Source: Scalesia atractyloides | Lineage: Eukaryota; Streptophyta; Magnoliopsida; Asterales; Asteraceae | Length of the DNA stretch: 64,000 nt | Direction: 5' to 3' | NCBI GenBank assembly: GCA_947069175.1 | Contig: CAMTDV010000030.1 | Coordinates: 95,814,411-95,878,410, forward strand | The notes under the pieces: model-generated | What the model saw: only the letters and a program-made list of their open reading frames with translations | What the model was told of the DNA's origin: nothing | The model's database searches: none | Made by a program: the position numbers and the translations under genes | In this document: positions 39,701 through 54,700 of the stretch, in pieces | How positions within the stretch are numbered: position 1 is the stretch's first letter | Layout: each line of letters starts with the position of its first letter

Positions 39701-42700
39701 TCCTAAAATGTCATTTTCGTCCCTGAGTTTGGCCAGTTATGCGACTTTCGTCCAAATGTTTGTTTTTCTGCATCTCGATCCAAAAGGTTTGAAATTTTGC
39801 CATTTTCATCCGGCTCGTTAACCCATCCATTTTTCTCTGTTAAGTCGGTATTTCCGTCTTTTTGTTAACTTAAAGGACAATTCGGTCTTTTTCACTTTAT
39901 GTAAAAAGACCGTATACCCGTGGATAAAAAACGAATTGCCCTTTAAGTTAACAAAAACGACATAATACCCCTGACTTAACTGAGAAAAATGGATGGAGCT
40001 AATGAGCCAGATGAAAATGGCAAGATTTCAAACCTTTTGGATCCAGATGCGAAAAAACAAACCGTTGGACGAAAGTCGCATAACTGGCCAAACCTAGGGA
40101 CGAAAATGGCATTTTACTCTGTTATAAAAAATGATATATTATTTTTGCATTGTTTTGAAACCAGGCTGTTGCCAGAATCAGCACTTGTAACAACCAAAGA
40201 AAAGAAACTCACTGGCAGACAATGGTTTGAAAGCGGAAGAGCATCAGTAAGTTATTCTTTTTCCAGTTTGTAACGTTTTTTATTTGAATGTGTGTTTACT
40301 TAAAAAAGATCATGGTTACATGTATGTCAAAACTGTAATTTGAGTTAGTTTTATTTTGGCAGAAACGTGCAGCACCGATCGTTGAAGGATCGAACGATGA
40401 AGATGAAGACACTGATTTCGACGATGATGATGATGATAATTCAGAAGGTTCTTTTCTTCTTTTTTCAGTTGCTAATCATATGAAGCATGATTTGTTACCT
40501 GTGTGTTCGGCAATCCTGACATGAATACGAATATATCATCTCTGTTGGTTACTTGCAGTTGATGAGGAAGACATGCTTGATCACTATCTAGCTGAGAAGT
40601 TAGACCCGTCTAACCAAGGTCGTTAAGATCGAGTTAACTGGTAACCTATGACCGTTTTCATCTTTGCAACATTGAAATCACAAGATCCTACTAAATTATT
40701 CCCGTCTCTTTTTTAGGTGATGTAATTCATATTAAATACGTGATTTTATTAACGTTGCTCTAATCATTCTTCAGCTACAATCACTTAAACAAAACTGGCA
40801 CTTTGCGGTCTGGAGCCAACGGATCAAGGCTGTCAAAACCTGTACCTAGGTTTGCGAGAATGCAGATCTCTGTTTATGTATAAATTCCAGACTGTAACTG
40901 GTGTGCTGAGGCTATTGGATGCGGATTAATTCTATTCAACCAATGAGTGGTTCATGTTGCGTTTATGTTAAACAGAACTGTCATTAGCTTATAGTTATAA
41001 TCATCTGACATGGGAGCTTATCTCTGACATGTTGTCATTATTAAAAAAGGAACTGGCTAGACGTTGTATCAAACATATTGTCAAACCACTTGTTGTCATT
41101 AAGGTTGAAATCACTCATTATAGAAGCTCATCCGTTTCTTAAAATACAACATGCCCAACTTTATCAATTCATGGGATATCGCAAACATTGTTGTTAAATG
41201 TGCAAAGCGCGCCGGCACAGAGTGTGAGCCTTGGACCTGGGCATAAAGCATTTAAAAAGTGAGGGCCCGAGCTAAGCAACACACTGAGGGCTAGTTTAGC
41301 GTGGCCGAAGGGCTTTGACAATATAGATTGCAAAAGTTTGAAAAATGGAACCGAAGGTTGATTTGAGGTCGAGCTTGTAAATGAAGGCTCGAAATTGTTT
41401 GGTTACTTCTTATTTGATAATTTTGTGTTGAAACTAGAAAACTCTGATCTAAAGAGGTATGAAGAAATCACTACTCTTTTCATCATTTTCTTCTTTTTTT
41501 TTGTAGTTTTTTCTGATCTTACTGTTTTGTAATAGTAGTTTATTACTTTGTTACCTTTTTTTGTTCATTTAACTGTTAGTGCCATGATAAGTCGTTGTAG
41601 TGTTTGAAAACATTTTGGTCATTGAAATTTATTTTAATTTCGTTGAAATATACTCACTTGTAAGCTATTGAGTACATTTTAGCACCGATATCACTTTTAG
41701 ACCAACTTTTTAGTGTTACTAAATAATCTTTACCATAAGGAAATTATGCGAAATCATATAAAATATAACACCAAGTAAATGACTTGAAACGACCATCTAT
41801 AGCAAAAAATCAATTCTTGGTACGGTGTTTGTCGGATTTAAAACCATATTTTTTTCATTTTAATATAAAAAATAATCTTGTTTAACAAAAAAAGAAAAAA
41901 GAACTGTTCACAAAAAATAATCTTGTGAACCTGGATTCCAGCTATAATTGACACAATAAGGTTTGAAAATGACAAGAGAGGAATGGATTTGGACCCAAAA
42001 GGATGCTTAGCCTAACCATGTGGGTTGGTTCCAAATAGAGGCCTACATACCTTACCATTCCATTCCATCCTATCCCTCATGAGTCATGCCTCATGGTTTG
42101 TGGCCTTTCATATAACCCAAAGAATTATACGATAATGAACCAAAGGGTTCGTAGAATTAGTGGTATCAAGTTGTGTTGGAAATGTGTCAATCCTAATAAG
42201 ATTGACAGGTTCAAGTCACATACTGGCAATGTGTAAATTTAGGATTCAGGTATAAGATTAAAGGGTGTGTATTAGCCGATCAATAAGAAAAATGATCCAA
42301 CATTTCGACTTACATGACGTCACACGTCTCATATTTTATTAGGAATATGAGAAACATGGCATCATGTCTGTTAAAACATGTTTGGATAAAAATAATTGAT
42401 AAATATACCCATGTTTACATATTTGAAGGAAATATAATTGATAAATATACCCATGTAACAAAAAAACAAACCGTAAAAGCTATGATAGGCATTGATATAA
42501 AGACCACAAGTTACATCATGACTCTCATGCTCCCGGGTCCCCACATTAACACCATCATTCCTTCGGTTTCTAGCTTTTTGTTTTTATATTCTACCTTTTG
42601 GATGATGATCTTTTTCACTTTTAAATAACCAAATAATCTTTCTTGGCTTTTATGTAATAAAAGTTGAGATTTTAACTTTTTTCTCTTAGAATACCAAGAT

Positions 42701-45700
42701 GATCCATGTTTGAATCATATGTAATGTTGTTAACACCACGTCAACCGACGAGACTCATTTCGAACCGTTTGGTTGGCATGAGTTAAATCAACACAGGTTA
42801 GACTAGATACGGTTTGTGACGAGTTACAGTTGAACTAGCTTAGTGGTCGTGTTGGTTTTGAGAAAACAAAATGAACAACTTCTAAAAAAATATTTAAGAT
42901 TTAAACTTGGAAGATCTCTTCTTCAAATAGTATTTTTTAATATACATTTATTTCTTTTTATTAAAAATATAGAAAACATAACAATAATTTTTAGTATATA
43001 TGAAATTTTATTTATTATTTAAAAATTAGACGGATAAGAATGATAAAAGGATGCTTATTTCCATTTAGCAACGCGAGTGATGAGATGAAAAAAAAATATA
43101 CGATCTGACTTTGATAATTTAGGGGTGTAAACGAGCCGAGTCGAGTTCGAGTTTGACTAGGCTTAACTAGGCTCGAGCTCGTCATTTTTTATGAAGCTCG
43201 AGCTCGGCTTGTGAGTAAAACCCCAAATTCGGGCTCGGCTCGAGCTGTTTTGAGAACAACCTCAAACGAGTTAAAAGCTCGGCTCAAGCTCGCTTAAACG
43301 AGCCAAAACTCGACTTGAGCTCAGCTCGCTAATGTTATTATCATTATTATTAAATTAAACTATATTTATAAAAACTAAAATTTTGTATGGGCTCGGTTAG
43401 GCTCGCGAACCTAGACGAGCTTTGTATTTCAGGCTCAAGCTCGATAACCAAACGAGCTCTATTTCAGGCTCGGCTCATTCATACTTTTAACCGAGCCGAT
43501 AACACATAGCTCTCAAGCCTTTGGGCTTGTTTACACCCCTAGCTAATATAACTCGAAAAAACAAAAAAAGAACTGTGAGATGAGACAGATGAAAAAGATA
43601 GATCCCTCAACCCAAACACCATAACTATTCCATTTCTTGATCATCAAAATCAACCCTTAAACAACAAGTCTCATAACCTTATATTAATCAGTCAAATAAT
43701 TTAACTACCGTATAATCTACCAAGCACTAATACATTGTATTGCCACAATTTTAAAACATATAACACACTTAAAAATTAAACTTTTAACAGAACCTCGAAT
43801 CAGGGGTAAAAATGGAAAGATCAACCCATCCATAACTCCCACCATTTCCATTCTTTTCATCCATAACCTCGTTATTCGCACCTTCCACTAACAAACTCCC
43901 TAACGGTCCAACAGAATAACCACCTCCACCACCACCTGAAGATCCAGATTCCGATTTCTCCGGTGGCGCCGGTACCGGAGGTTTTGTTGCAGTCATTGGA
44001 GTGATTGGAGATGTGCTTTTGGAGGTAGTGGAAGTGCGTTTTGTGATTTTGCGTGTGCCGCCACCGATAGGGATGTTACGGAGGGTGCCGCCTTTGGTCC
44101 AGTAGCGGCGACAGTCCTTGCAGTAGTGGCGAGGCTGGGAGAGATTGTAGTTGTTGTAGTAGCAGAATTTGGTGTTGGTGGAGTGGCATCTAGGGCAGTT
44201 GAGGTGGGGCTCGTGGTGGTGGTGGTTTGGGAAATTAGGGTTTGTGTTGTTTATTGAGGAATGATGATCTGGATGCTGCATTGGGTTGACTTTAGTGGAA
44301 GATAGAGGATGAAGGTTAGGGATTATTGAGGGAGATATTTGTAGATGGAAAAGTAAAAGTCTGCGTTTAAAACGACGATCAGCAGTGACAACAGGGGTTT
44401 TCAAGTGCGCTTTAAAATATCATTGTAGCCAAATAAAAATATCTGTAAGTAAATCTCAAAATTTCAGGGCAACATTTTAATCCATCGTGGTATTATTGGG
44501 ACTTTTTTTTTAATTTTGATCCATCAAGTGCGCTTTAAAATATCATTGTAGCCAAACATTTTCGTCTTTTATATTTTAATCTTTTTACTTTTAATTATAC
44601 ACTTTTTATCTTTTATAATTTAATCCAACATTTTTTTATTCACAACTTTAGTCGATCATACGTTTTATTTTTTGCAAGTTTACGTTTTACGTTTCGTTCT
44701 AAATGTGACCACCCGCAACTTCAGGTTACTATTTTAACCTAACCACGGTTAATTTATATATACATTCACGGCACTGCGTTTAACCAGGGTTGGTTAAATG
44801 AGTCTACGTTGGTAATTCGGGGAATTACCGGAACACATACATGTTGATTCTTGAGCATGGCGAATAACACGGAGAAACATTATAAACTCGTGGTTTATAC
44901 GAAACTTATGTGTTGCATGACAAATAAGTGAATTATATGCTTTAATTGTAAATTACATGTTATTATGTGCTTTATGTGGAAGATGCATAGTTAGGGGTGT
45001 ATTATGGATAGATTAGAAACCTTAAATAACCCTAAACCCTCCTCTCAAATCAATCATACGGCAGTTTCCATCACCTCTCAAATCATCTTCTCTAATCATT
45101 CCTCTAACCTTTTGGCTACACCAAGTTCTCCAATCTTTGATCTTCAATCCATCTAGATTTAATCAAAGGTAAGTGTTTACGATTATATGATTCGTTGATT
45201 CTTTTGATTTCATGCAAACCCTAGTGATCCAAACAATTGTTCTGTGAATAAAGTTAATCATGTTTGATGAATAAGAAACCATGCCTGATGCACGTATAAC
45301 TGTTTGTTTGGTTTTGGAATGCTATTGCCATACTAAACTACAATTTGTTGCTGTTAAATTTGTGGCACTGTGATGTTGTTATTGGGATTAGGGTATGGCT
45401 GATCGTCTGAAACTGTTCCATTGAAAACCACGAATCGGTTTTGAAATTACGTATGTTTGTTAGTCCGGGGATAAATGTCAGGGAAGTCACAAAGTCCGAG
45501 TTTATGTTAAGAAACACAAGGTCCGAGTTAATTAATTGTTTCAAGTCCGAGTTTTATAAATTTAAGTGGTGTCCGAGTTTAACAAGTTAAGTGTGTCCGG
45601 GTTTGCTATGAAATCAAGAGTCCAAGTTTTATCCTCCACACAAGAGTCCAAGTTTTATCATCCACACATGTCACACCCCAACCGATGGTGGAAACATCGG

Positions 45701-48700
45701 GATGAGACGAAAACTAGATTGCAAGAGGCTTCATAACGCTAATTGTGTCAAGTGTTTAATAATTACCTTTTTACATAGTTCAAATCAAATCATACAAAAT
45801 TTAGATCCTGACACGTAACAAATATAATTTCATTTCATTGATAACGATTTAATACAATATATTGAAACGAAATACATGTTTGAAACAAATACAATACTAT
45901 AAGTATTTAAAGTTTAAATGCGTTTCTAGGCAATCCTACTAGATTCCATGTGTCATCAAAATTCCTGCAACATGTATTAAAAGCATAGATCAATACAAAA
46001 GTATTGACGAGTATACAAGTTTGAAATTAATTATAAGTATAAAAGTTTGTTTTGATTGTGACAAGTATATATTCAAGTCGAATCGCACGAATATGTAGAC
46101 CACTTTCTCATAACAATAGCATATAATCGAATTCTTTAACTAGCATGCATAGTATTATAAGCATAACGATATCATGAGAATACAAGTCAAAACTAATAAG
46201 CATAAACAAACTCAAGCATAACAAGTAACATGTATAGACGAGTTTAAACTAACACATATAACTCACATAAGCGTAACTGATGGTACATTTGGTATTGTAA
46301 CATCCGTCAAAAAACGGATTTTACCAAACCCGCTCCGTTTATTAACCGAACAATCAGTTTAAAATTTCGTGGCGTATTTAATGCCCAAATTAATTTTAAA
46401 CGATACATAATTAATTATTATATTGGAATATATAATTTGTTTTTGAAAAATTGTTAAAAATAATGAAATAAAAATATAATGGTTCTGTCGGGTTTCGAAC
46501 CCGGGTCAGTATACCGGTTCAGCAGACTTAACACACACACACTCAACCACTGCGCCACTTATGATTCTTGTTAATTATTAGAATCAATTAATTCATAACA
46601 TACGGCGCGCCCAAATGCAGTCGTCGGAAATCCCGGCGATCTCGCGAGATTGGACGGTTACTTCAGTTATAACGTAAACCTTAAACACTACATCGGTTAT
46701 AACCGACGCCTGAGTCCGCGACACAAGCTATAACCGCCGGAGAATTTTTAACCGACGAATCAAGTCGGAAATCGGACCAAATTCATCGATGACCTGCCTT
46801 ATAAATACCCCCTCAAACCTCTGCAAGCTTTTTCGCTCAAAACCGCACCCTTTCTCGGCGAAAACTCACTCGCCGGAAATCTCCTGCAAATCGCCGGAAA
46901 ACCGGGTTTTTCACTTCTGTGTCTTGCTCTAAACACTGAACACTCAGAACTCATACCGAAGCCACCCACATTCATCTCAAGCTCGTTGAAGACTCTCTGC
47001 CGCAAGACACAAGTCGCCGGAATAGTCTGCTGACATCGGAGTTCTGCCGGAGAAACAGAGGAGTCCAATTTCGGTATATCTAACGCTTAGTCTTTCATTC
47101 TTTTCATTTATCTCACCTATAATTAATCATAAAACGCTAAAGAAACCTGAATAAAACTTCGAACCAGTCAGTCATCGTTTCTGGTTAAAACTGACGAAGA
47201 AGACGAAGTTTCGGTAACATATAAGTATAATTAAAATCAAGTTATAACTCGGGTTAGACACACAGTCCAGCGGTGGACTGTGTGCACAATAAACACGTAA
47301 ACGTCTCGAGTTCGAATCTTGTCCCACGCATGCTGCCTTGATAAAAATGTCTTTTTTTGCTAACCGAACCGGAGACACCGCTGTACATGATAAGTTTAAT
47401 AATAACCGGAATAATAACCAAGATAGACACACAGTCCAGCGGTGGACTGTGTGAATGTTTAATCACACGTCACGAGTTCGAGTCCGGTCTACTGCACCGA
47501 TTCGGACAATTATCTAACTTTTTAAAATAAGGCAGAAATGAAATAATGAAGTTTGTTCATAAGTATAATATAAATCGGATTATTTAACAAGTTAGACACA
47601 CAGTCCAGCGGTGGACTGTGTGTTAACTCAACCCACAGGTCCCGGGTTCGAGACCTGTGGAGCGCACCGGTCCGATTCAGTAAAATCTTTTTAGAAATAA
47701 ATTGATTTTCGGATTAATCTAATTAATATATAAATATAATTAAAAACAGAAATATTTCGGGTTAGACACGTAACTCAGTTGGTAGAGCTGCGTGCACGCG
47801 TACGGGAGGTCTCGGGTTCGAGCCTCACTCATTTCACACTTACACGCATACGAACCGGTCAAACAGTCAACGGTCAACGGTCAAAAAAGTCAACTTTTTT
47901 TATTATTTTTATTTATTTATTTTAATTAAAAATCAATTAAAAATACTTAAAAATAACATTTTTAAGGTTAGAAAACAGCCTTAAACTCACAAAAATACAC
48001 CCAACAATCCTACTAAAATGGATTAATAAAATCCGTTTCTTACCGAAACATTATGCCATTATCTAGGTTAATTTCACTTGTGGTTAAAACCACTTCGCGT
48101 GCATCCAACATCATCAACCGAACGCACCCACTGTGAGTGAATCTTACAACTCCCCCTTTTTAATTACACGTTTTGGGGTGTGTCATGTGTCACAAAATAA
48201 TTAACTCGTTTATTTAAACTTGTGCCATACCATATCGTGATCTAAACTTAGATTGTTTATATTGTTGTGATTATGTATTTCATTTTGTCAACTTATATGA
48301 AATTCATTCATTAAGCCCATCAGTTCCTCGTGGGAACGAGTTGAGCAACGCGTGCCTCAAAACCAATCCATTATTGTTCATGTGTGTATTATTGAGTTTA
48401 TATTGTTTGTAGTTATGCCTTTCATATTATCATGTTTATGCAATTCATTCATTAGGCCCATCAGTTCCTCGTGAGAGACGAGTTGAGCAACGCGTGCCTC
48501 TAAACGATCCATTATTGTTCATGTGCGTATTGTTTAATATTAAATTGATTTATGAATAAGTATACATCTATTTTTACTCATGTGTGGTTGTGCACTTTAT
48601 TTCATAATCAATTAAATAAACTTGTTCAAATGTTTTCCATAGGATTCACTCGCCAACTTTTGTTGATCCAAAAACCCTTTTTACACATGATACAGGTGAA

Positions 48701-51700
48701 CAGGATGAAGCAAGGAAAACATAGAAAATGCCTTAGAAGAAAACAATGAAGCCTAGATTGATATTTAGGACATGTTGTAATACTGATTGTAATTTTCCAT
48801 TAAAGTGTATTAATGAATATGAAACGTTAAAATAAATGTCATGAGCTTTGATGATAACCCAATCGTGCCCCGATCACCTTTTCCGCTGCGGGTCGGGGTG
48901 TGACAGATTGGTATCAGAGCCATGACTATAGGGATATAGGATAGGTTATTAGACCCTTAGAGCCTATACTATAGTCTGCCTAAATTTTAATTGATTAAGT
49001 GGTTACATACAAACTTGTGATATTTATTTGTTTCATATTTGTTGATACTTACAGTCAAACATACATACTTATATACATATTCATTATACATATATCAATG
49101 TTCATATATTCAATTCATTTTCATACTCTCATTATTCAAAGATTTTGTTGCAATTTTCAAATCTCATCAAAGTAAGTTCTGCGACGGGCATGTAATAACT
49201 GGAAGGGTACAAGTACCGGTAGTCGGAACGTCCTGTCTAGGTTGGCATTCGTATAAATCCAATATAACGGACCATTTTGCCTACTTGGGGACTAACGATA
49301 AGAGCACGAAGGACCTATTAGGCCAAAGCATGCCACACCAAACGTCGTTCGAACTAACCCACTTTGAGGTGTCACCGTGTCTACACCTGGACACATTCCG
49401 AATATCACACGTTGTATACATATTTCTCGATTTTCTCCGGGTTTTAGTGTACGCAACCAGGCTAACACATGCGAACCATATGAAAAACCGGTATTCATGG
49501 GGGCCCACATGATTACGAAGGTGAAGTATGGCGGCATGTAGGGCCTAATGGCGAGCAAAGCCCAAGACATCCTATGGATGTAATAGATTTATTTTTCTAT
49601 AATTATTTTATGAATGTTCATTCCTGAATGCGACCCATGATCCCAAAAGCATCCAACTCATACTCTTGACATGTATTCTTTGTAGATGTCTTCTAACCTC
49701 ACCCGTAGGAAGATGAGAGCAGGAAAAGCCCGCGAGCGCATGGCTGCCCTAATCTCTCAACAAATGGCTGCCGTAATACCCAACATTGTAATCCAAGTAC
49801 AACAAGCACTTACCGCTAATTCTGTCAATCAAGAAAATCAAAACGTTATCAACCCTCCCCCAAATACCACTAAATGCACCTACAAGCATTTCAAATCATG
49901 CGACCCTCCAAAATACAAAGGGACTGAAGGTGTCACTGCTCTCCTCCATTGGTTTGAAGAAATGGAGAACACTTTTCTAAATTGCGATTGCCCCGATGAT
50001 CGCAAAGTGCGATATGCTACCGGTCGATTATATGGGATAGCACTTACTTCGTGGAATACAGAGAAGGCCAAACGAGGCGTCGACGATGCTATGACCTTAA
50101 CTTGGGACGAATTGAAGGAAATCATGACTAGACGATTTTGCCCAAGGAGCGAAATCAAGAAACTAGAAAATGAGTTCTATTCGTTGAAGCAAAAGGAAGG
50201 CGACCACATCACGTACAACAAAAGATTCCTCGAATTACATCAAATGGTTCCCAACATGTTCACTCCCCTCTACCGTTTGATCGATCACTACATTCGTGGT
50301 CTTCCGTCAAAGATTCAAGACTCTGTAATAAGTACCACGCCTGCAACTTTGGAAGCAGCAATGGAGCTAGCAACAGCGCTCACCGAGAACCGAATCCGGA
50401 ACAAAGACTTCAAGGAGGAGAAGAAAAAGGATAAAGCATCGACTGAAACCTCCGACTACACCCAAACCGAATCCCCTTCTCAACCCAACTCTAAGAGAAA
50501 AAGAGACGGGCAACTTTTCGCTACTATCCAACGAAACCAACCAATTTCACACGCCATACCCATCCAAGCTATCCCAATCACTCAAGTGGCACCCAACTCA
50601 ACTTACCCAAATAAGAAACCATATCTTGGACCTCACCCTCGATGCAACAACTGTTTTTATCACCATCCCCTTACCTTACCTTGTCGACTATGTGCAACTT
50701 GTGGACGCTATGGTCATTTGACTAGTCAATATTGTTGAATCATAGTGTAAAATAGTTTACTTGGTATGAAATAGTTTACTTAACATGACCCCAAGTCTCA
50801 AGGGCGGTGCGCTACTCCTATAGCACTACGCATAGTGCTATACATGTTAAGGTGTGGTTTTATAACGAGTTTATCACATATAATGTTCCAGTAATCCCAA
50901 ATCAAGTATGATGTTTAGTATGCACCTATAGAATCGTTATGTAATAGATTTAGTATAAATGCGAAGTTTGTCGTGCATAAATTCGATTTTAGTATAGTGT
51001 GACAAAAAAATGAAGGAATAAGAATTATATAGCATAAAATGTAAGATAGCATAAAAGAGAGGCTTGTTAAAATGTTGGAGTGTTTCGGTTTTAGAAACTT
51101 CGACTATTCCAAAGTGACTCATAAGTCCTTTCGAATTAGGGAGACATGATTTGGCCTAATAGGTATAATACTCTCGTCGCCAAGCGATTAACGGTACTTT
51201 ACCCTTCCAGTTAGTACATGTCCCTAATTTGATCGAAAAATACGAAACTTTGGCGAGATTGAAAATTGAGGAGCGGAACCAGTCATCAAGGTGTGGATGT
51301 CAATCCTGGCTTGACAATTTCATCCCCAAATTGTGGTTTATTGAACGTATCAAGATATAATCTCGAATCGTCAATAAGAATCCACTAGATTATGAAATGA
51401 AACTCTCATCAAGATATGGATATCACTCCTGACTTGATGGTGAATTTCGTGCGAAATAACATGTAAAACAGATTGAAACTCGTCACCACTGGCGGGAATC
51501 ACCCCTGTATTGATGAGTTATTTCGATTGTGGAACAAGAATATACTCAAAAGCGTGTGTTGTGTTTCATGTCTTAGGAAAGACATATTGTAAGTTTTAGG
51601 ATCAAAAGGGGGAGAAGCATGATAGAAAGAATAACTTTTTAGACAAGTATCACAAATGGTCAATGGTATGGTACTTAAACTATAGACTAGGTCGAACATG

Positions 51701-54700
51701 AGAATTCTACCTAATTCGCTATAGTTATGGCTCTGATACCAATCTGTCACACCCCAACCGATGGCGTAAACATCAGGATGAGACGAACAAATTGCTCAAA
51801 ACTTCATAACGCTATGTGACAATATAGATTAAATTCAAATTTCATTCAAGACTAAATTGTCATACAAAAATTCCAAATAATAGTCAACAATTGTTTCAAA
51901 ACGACATAACATCAAAATAGATAAATTAATATAGGTGTGTATCTAAGTCCACCTAAATCTTGTTTCATCTTGTAACATCACCTCATCAATCAACCTGCAA
52001 CATGTATTAAAATATATCAACAAAAAGTTGGCGAGCATACAAGTTTTGTTACATAGCATAATATAGAATAAATTTGTTTAAAGTCTCATATCCAACATGA
52101 ACCATAATATGCAAGTTTACTAGCATACCGAAACGGTGTACTATATGTTCAAACCCAAGAATCCAACGCGTTAAAATAGCCTATCCCAATAGAGTAGCGG
52201 GAGGTTAACATGTTTAACTTAACAATACCCCAAGTTTCGTGGGCGGTGCGTTAATCCTATAGCGCTATAATTGTTAAGGTAGGCTAGCAAAGTTAATGAG
52301 CATATATCGACACAAAAGTTTACATAACAAACAAGTCTAACAAGCATCAAGTAGTTTCATGTTAAGCATGGATAGAGATTAAAATAGTTTAAGTGTCGTG
52401 TGATTTTGTATAATGTACATGTTGAACCCAAAGTGTAAAAAAAAGAAAAAAAGGGATCGAGTATGCTCACAGTTTTGCAAAGTTTCATTTGGTGATTCCG
52501 TGAAGAGTTGGAGGTTGGAGCTTCAAAGCTTCCTTTAAAACACTTAGTGTTTTATTTTAGAACTCTTAGAGTTCTCTTCCTTGCTTGGAAGATTTGAGAG
52601 AAGTAGAGAGGTTGAGAGAAGAATGGTTGGAACACTTAGTATCCTTTTAGAATTCTTAAAATTCTTGATTTAGAGATATTGAGAGAATTAGAGAGATGGA
52701 GAGAAGAATGGTGTGAATAAAATGGTTGAAGGAGGTTGGTATTTATAGGTAGAGAACGTGGAAAATGGTGAAATATAATTGGTTAAAAAAGATGGAAGAG
52801 GATTGAAAAGATGATTGGTGGAGAAAGGAGATGGAAAATGGTGAAATATGATTGGTTAAAAAAGGTGGAAGATGATTGAAAAGATGATTGGTGGAGAAAG
52901 GAGGTGGAAAGTGGTGAAATATGATTGGTTAAAGAAGGTGAAAGAGGATTGATGAGGTGGAAAGATGATTGGTATATTTCTTGGTATTTCTTGAGTATAT
53001 ATTATGTAATGAGTATATATAAAAAATAGTATAAAAGTATAATTCAAGTATTGAGGATGTGCGTATAAGTATTTATACGTATAATTGTGTCGGTTTGCGT
53101 ATAAATACGTATTTAAATGGTCGGTTGTGTGAATAAAAAAATATGTATAAAATATGAATTTTATTATGATTAATGCCTCGAGTTGTGAGATTGAAATTAA
53201 AATACGAATGTAAGGTTTCTAAAATTAGAATACGGATACGAACATTTTTAAAATAGAAATACGAAGATACGAGGCGTTACACGAATAACGAATAACAATT
53301 AATAAAATATATATATATATATAAAACTTACACATATATTTTTATTATGTTTTACGCCCCGAATTATGATACAAATATTTATTTTCTAAAATAAGGATGC
53401 GAAAAAGCGAGGCGTTACAGTATCCCCTACTTTAGGAAATTTCGTCCCGAAATTTATTTAAGAGGGAGACTTTAGAATAATAGGGCATTTTGAAGCATGT
53501 ATGCGTATAATTCCGAAATAGGTTGTGAGTGATTAAAGTTTGTATTAAACATAGTAGTGAAACACCGAATTTCTCATGGCACGTTTTACGAAAGTTTGGT
53601 AATATGGTGTAACACTTATATATAGGAAGTACCCGCGGCGTATCCACCATGTTTATACTATATTACTTCTGTTTCACTAATCGGTGTCATGTTACGTTTC
53701 GTGTCACGATTAGGGTTTATTAACGTATTACAAGTGAGAATGATAGCATATATAGAGTCTCAAGTATATAAGTATAATTGCATTTAAGTATGAGAGAGTA
53801 TACTGTATAAGTATGAGTATAAGTATAAGTGTGCGTATTCGCACATTCGTGTACAATACAGATGGTATATTTTAGTTTAACCAAGATTAACGGATTACTG
53901 GCATGTGAATAAACAGGTCAAACCATCGTGTACCGCAATGTAGACTACCCATCATCGTTAAAACGAAGAGGGTGTAAAATAGTTTACTTAACATGACCTC
54001 AAGAATACGGGCGGGCGTCACTCCTATAGCGCTACACAAGCGCTATACATGTTAAGGTGTGGCTTGATCAAAGTTAATGACGAGTCTACCACATAAACAT
54101 GTGAATAAACAAGTCAAACCATCGTGTACGCAATGTTGACTAGTCAATATTGTTGAATCATAGTGTAAAATAGTTTACTTGGTATGAAATAGTTTACTTA
54201 ACATGACCCCAAGTCTCAAGGGCGGTGCGCTACTCCTATAGCACTACGCATAGTGCTATACATGTTAAGGTGTGGTTTTATAACGAGTTTATCACATATA
54301 ATGTTCCAGTAATCCCAAATCAAGTATGATGTTTAGTATGCACCTATAGAATCGTTATGTAATAGATTTAGTATAAATGCGAAGTTTGTCGTGCATAAAT
54401 TCGATTTTAGTATAGTGTGACAAAAAAAATGAAGGAATAAGAATTATATAGCATAAAATGTAAGATAGCATAAAAGAGAGGCTTGTTAAAATGTTGGAGT
54501 GTTTTGGTTTTAGAAACTTCGACTATTCCAAAGTGATTCATAAGTCCTTTCGAATTAGGGAGACATGATTTGGCCTAATAGGTATAATACTCTCGTCGCC
54601 AAGCGATTAACGGTACTTTACCCTTCCAGTTAGTACATGTCCCTAATTTGATCGAAAAATACGAAACTTTGGCGAGATTGAAAATTGAGGAGCGGAACCA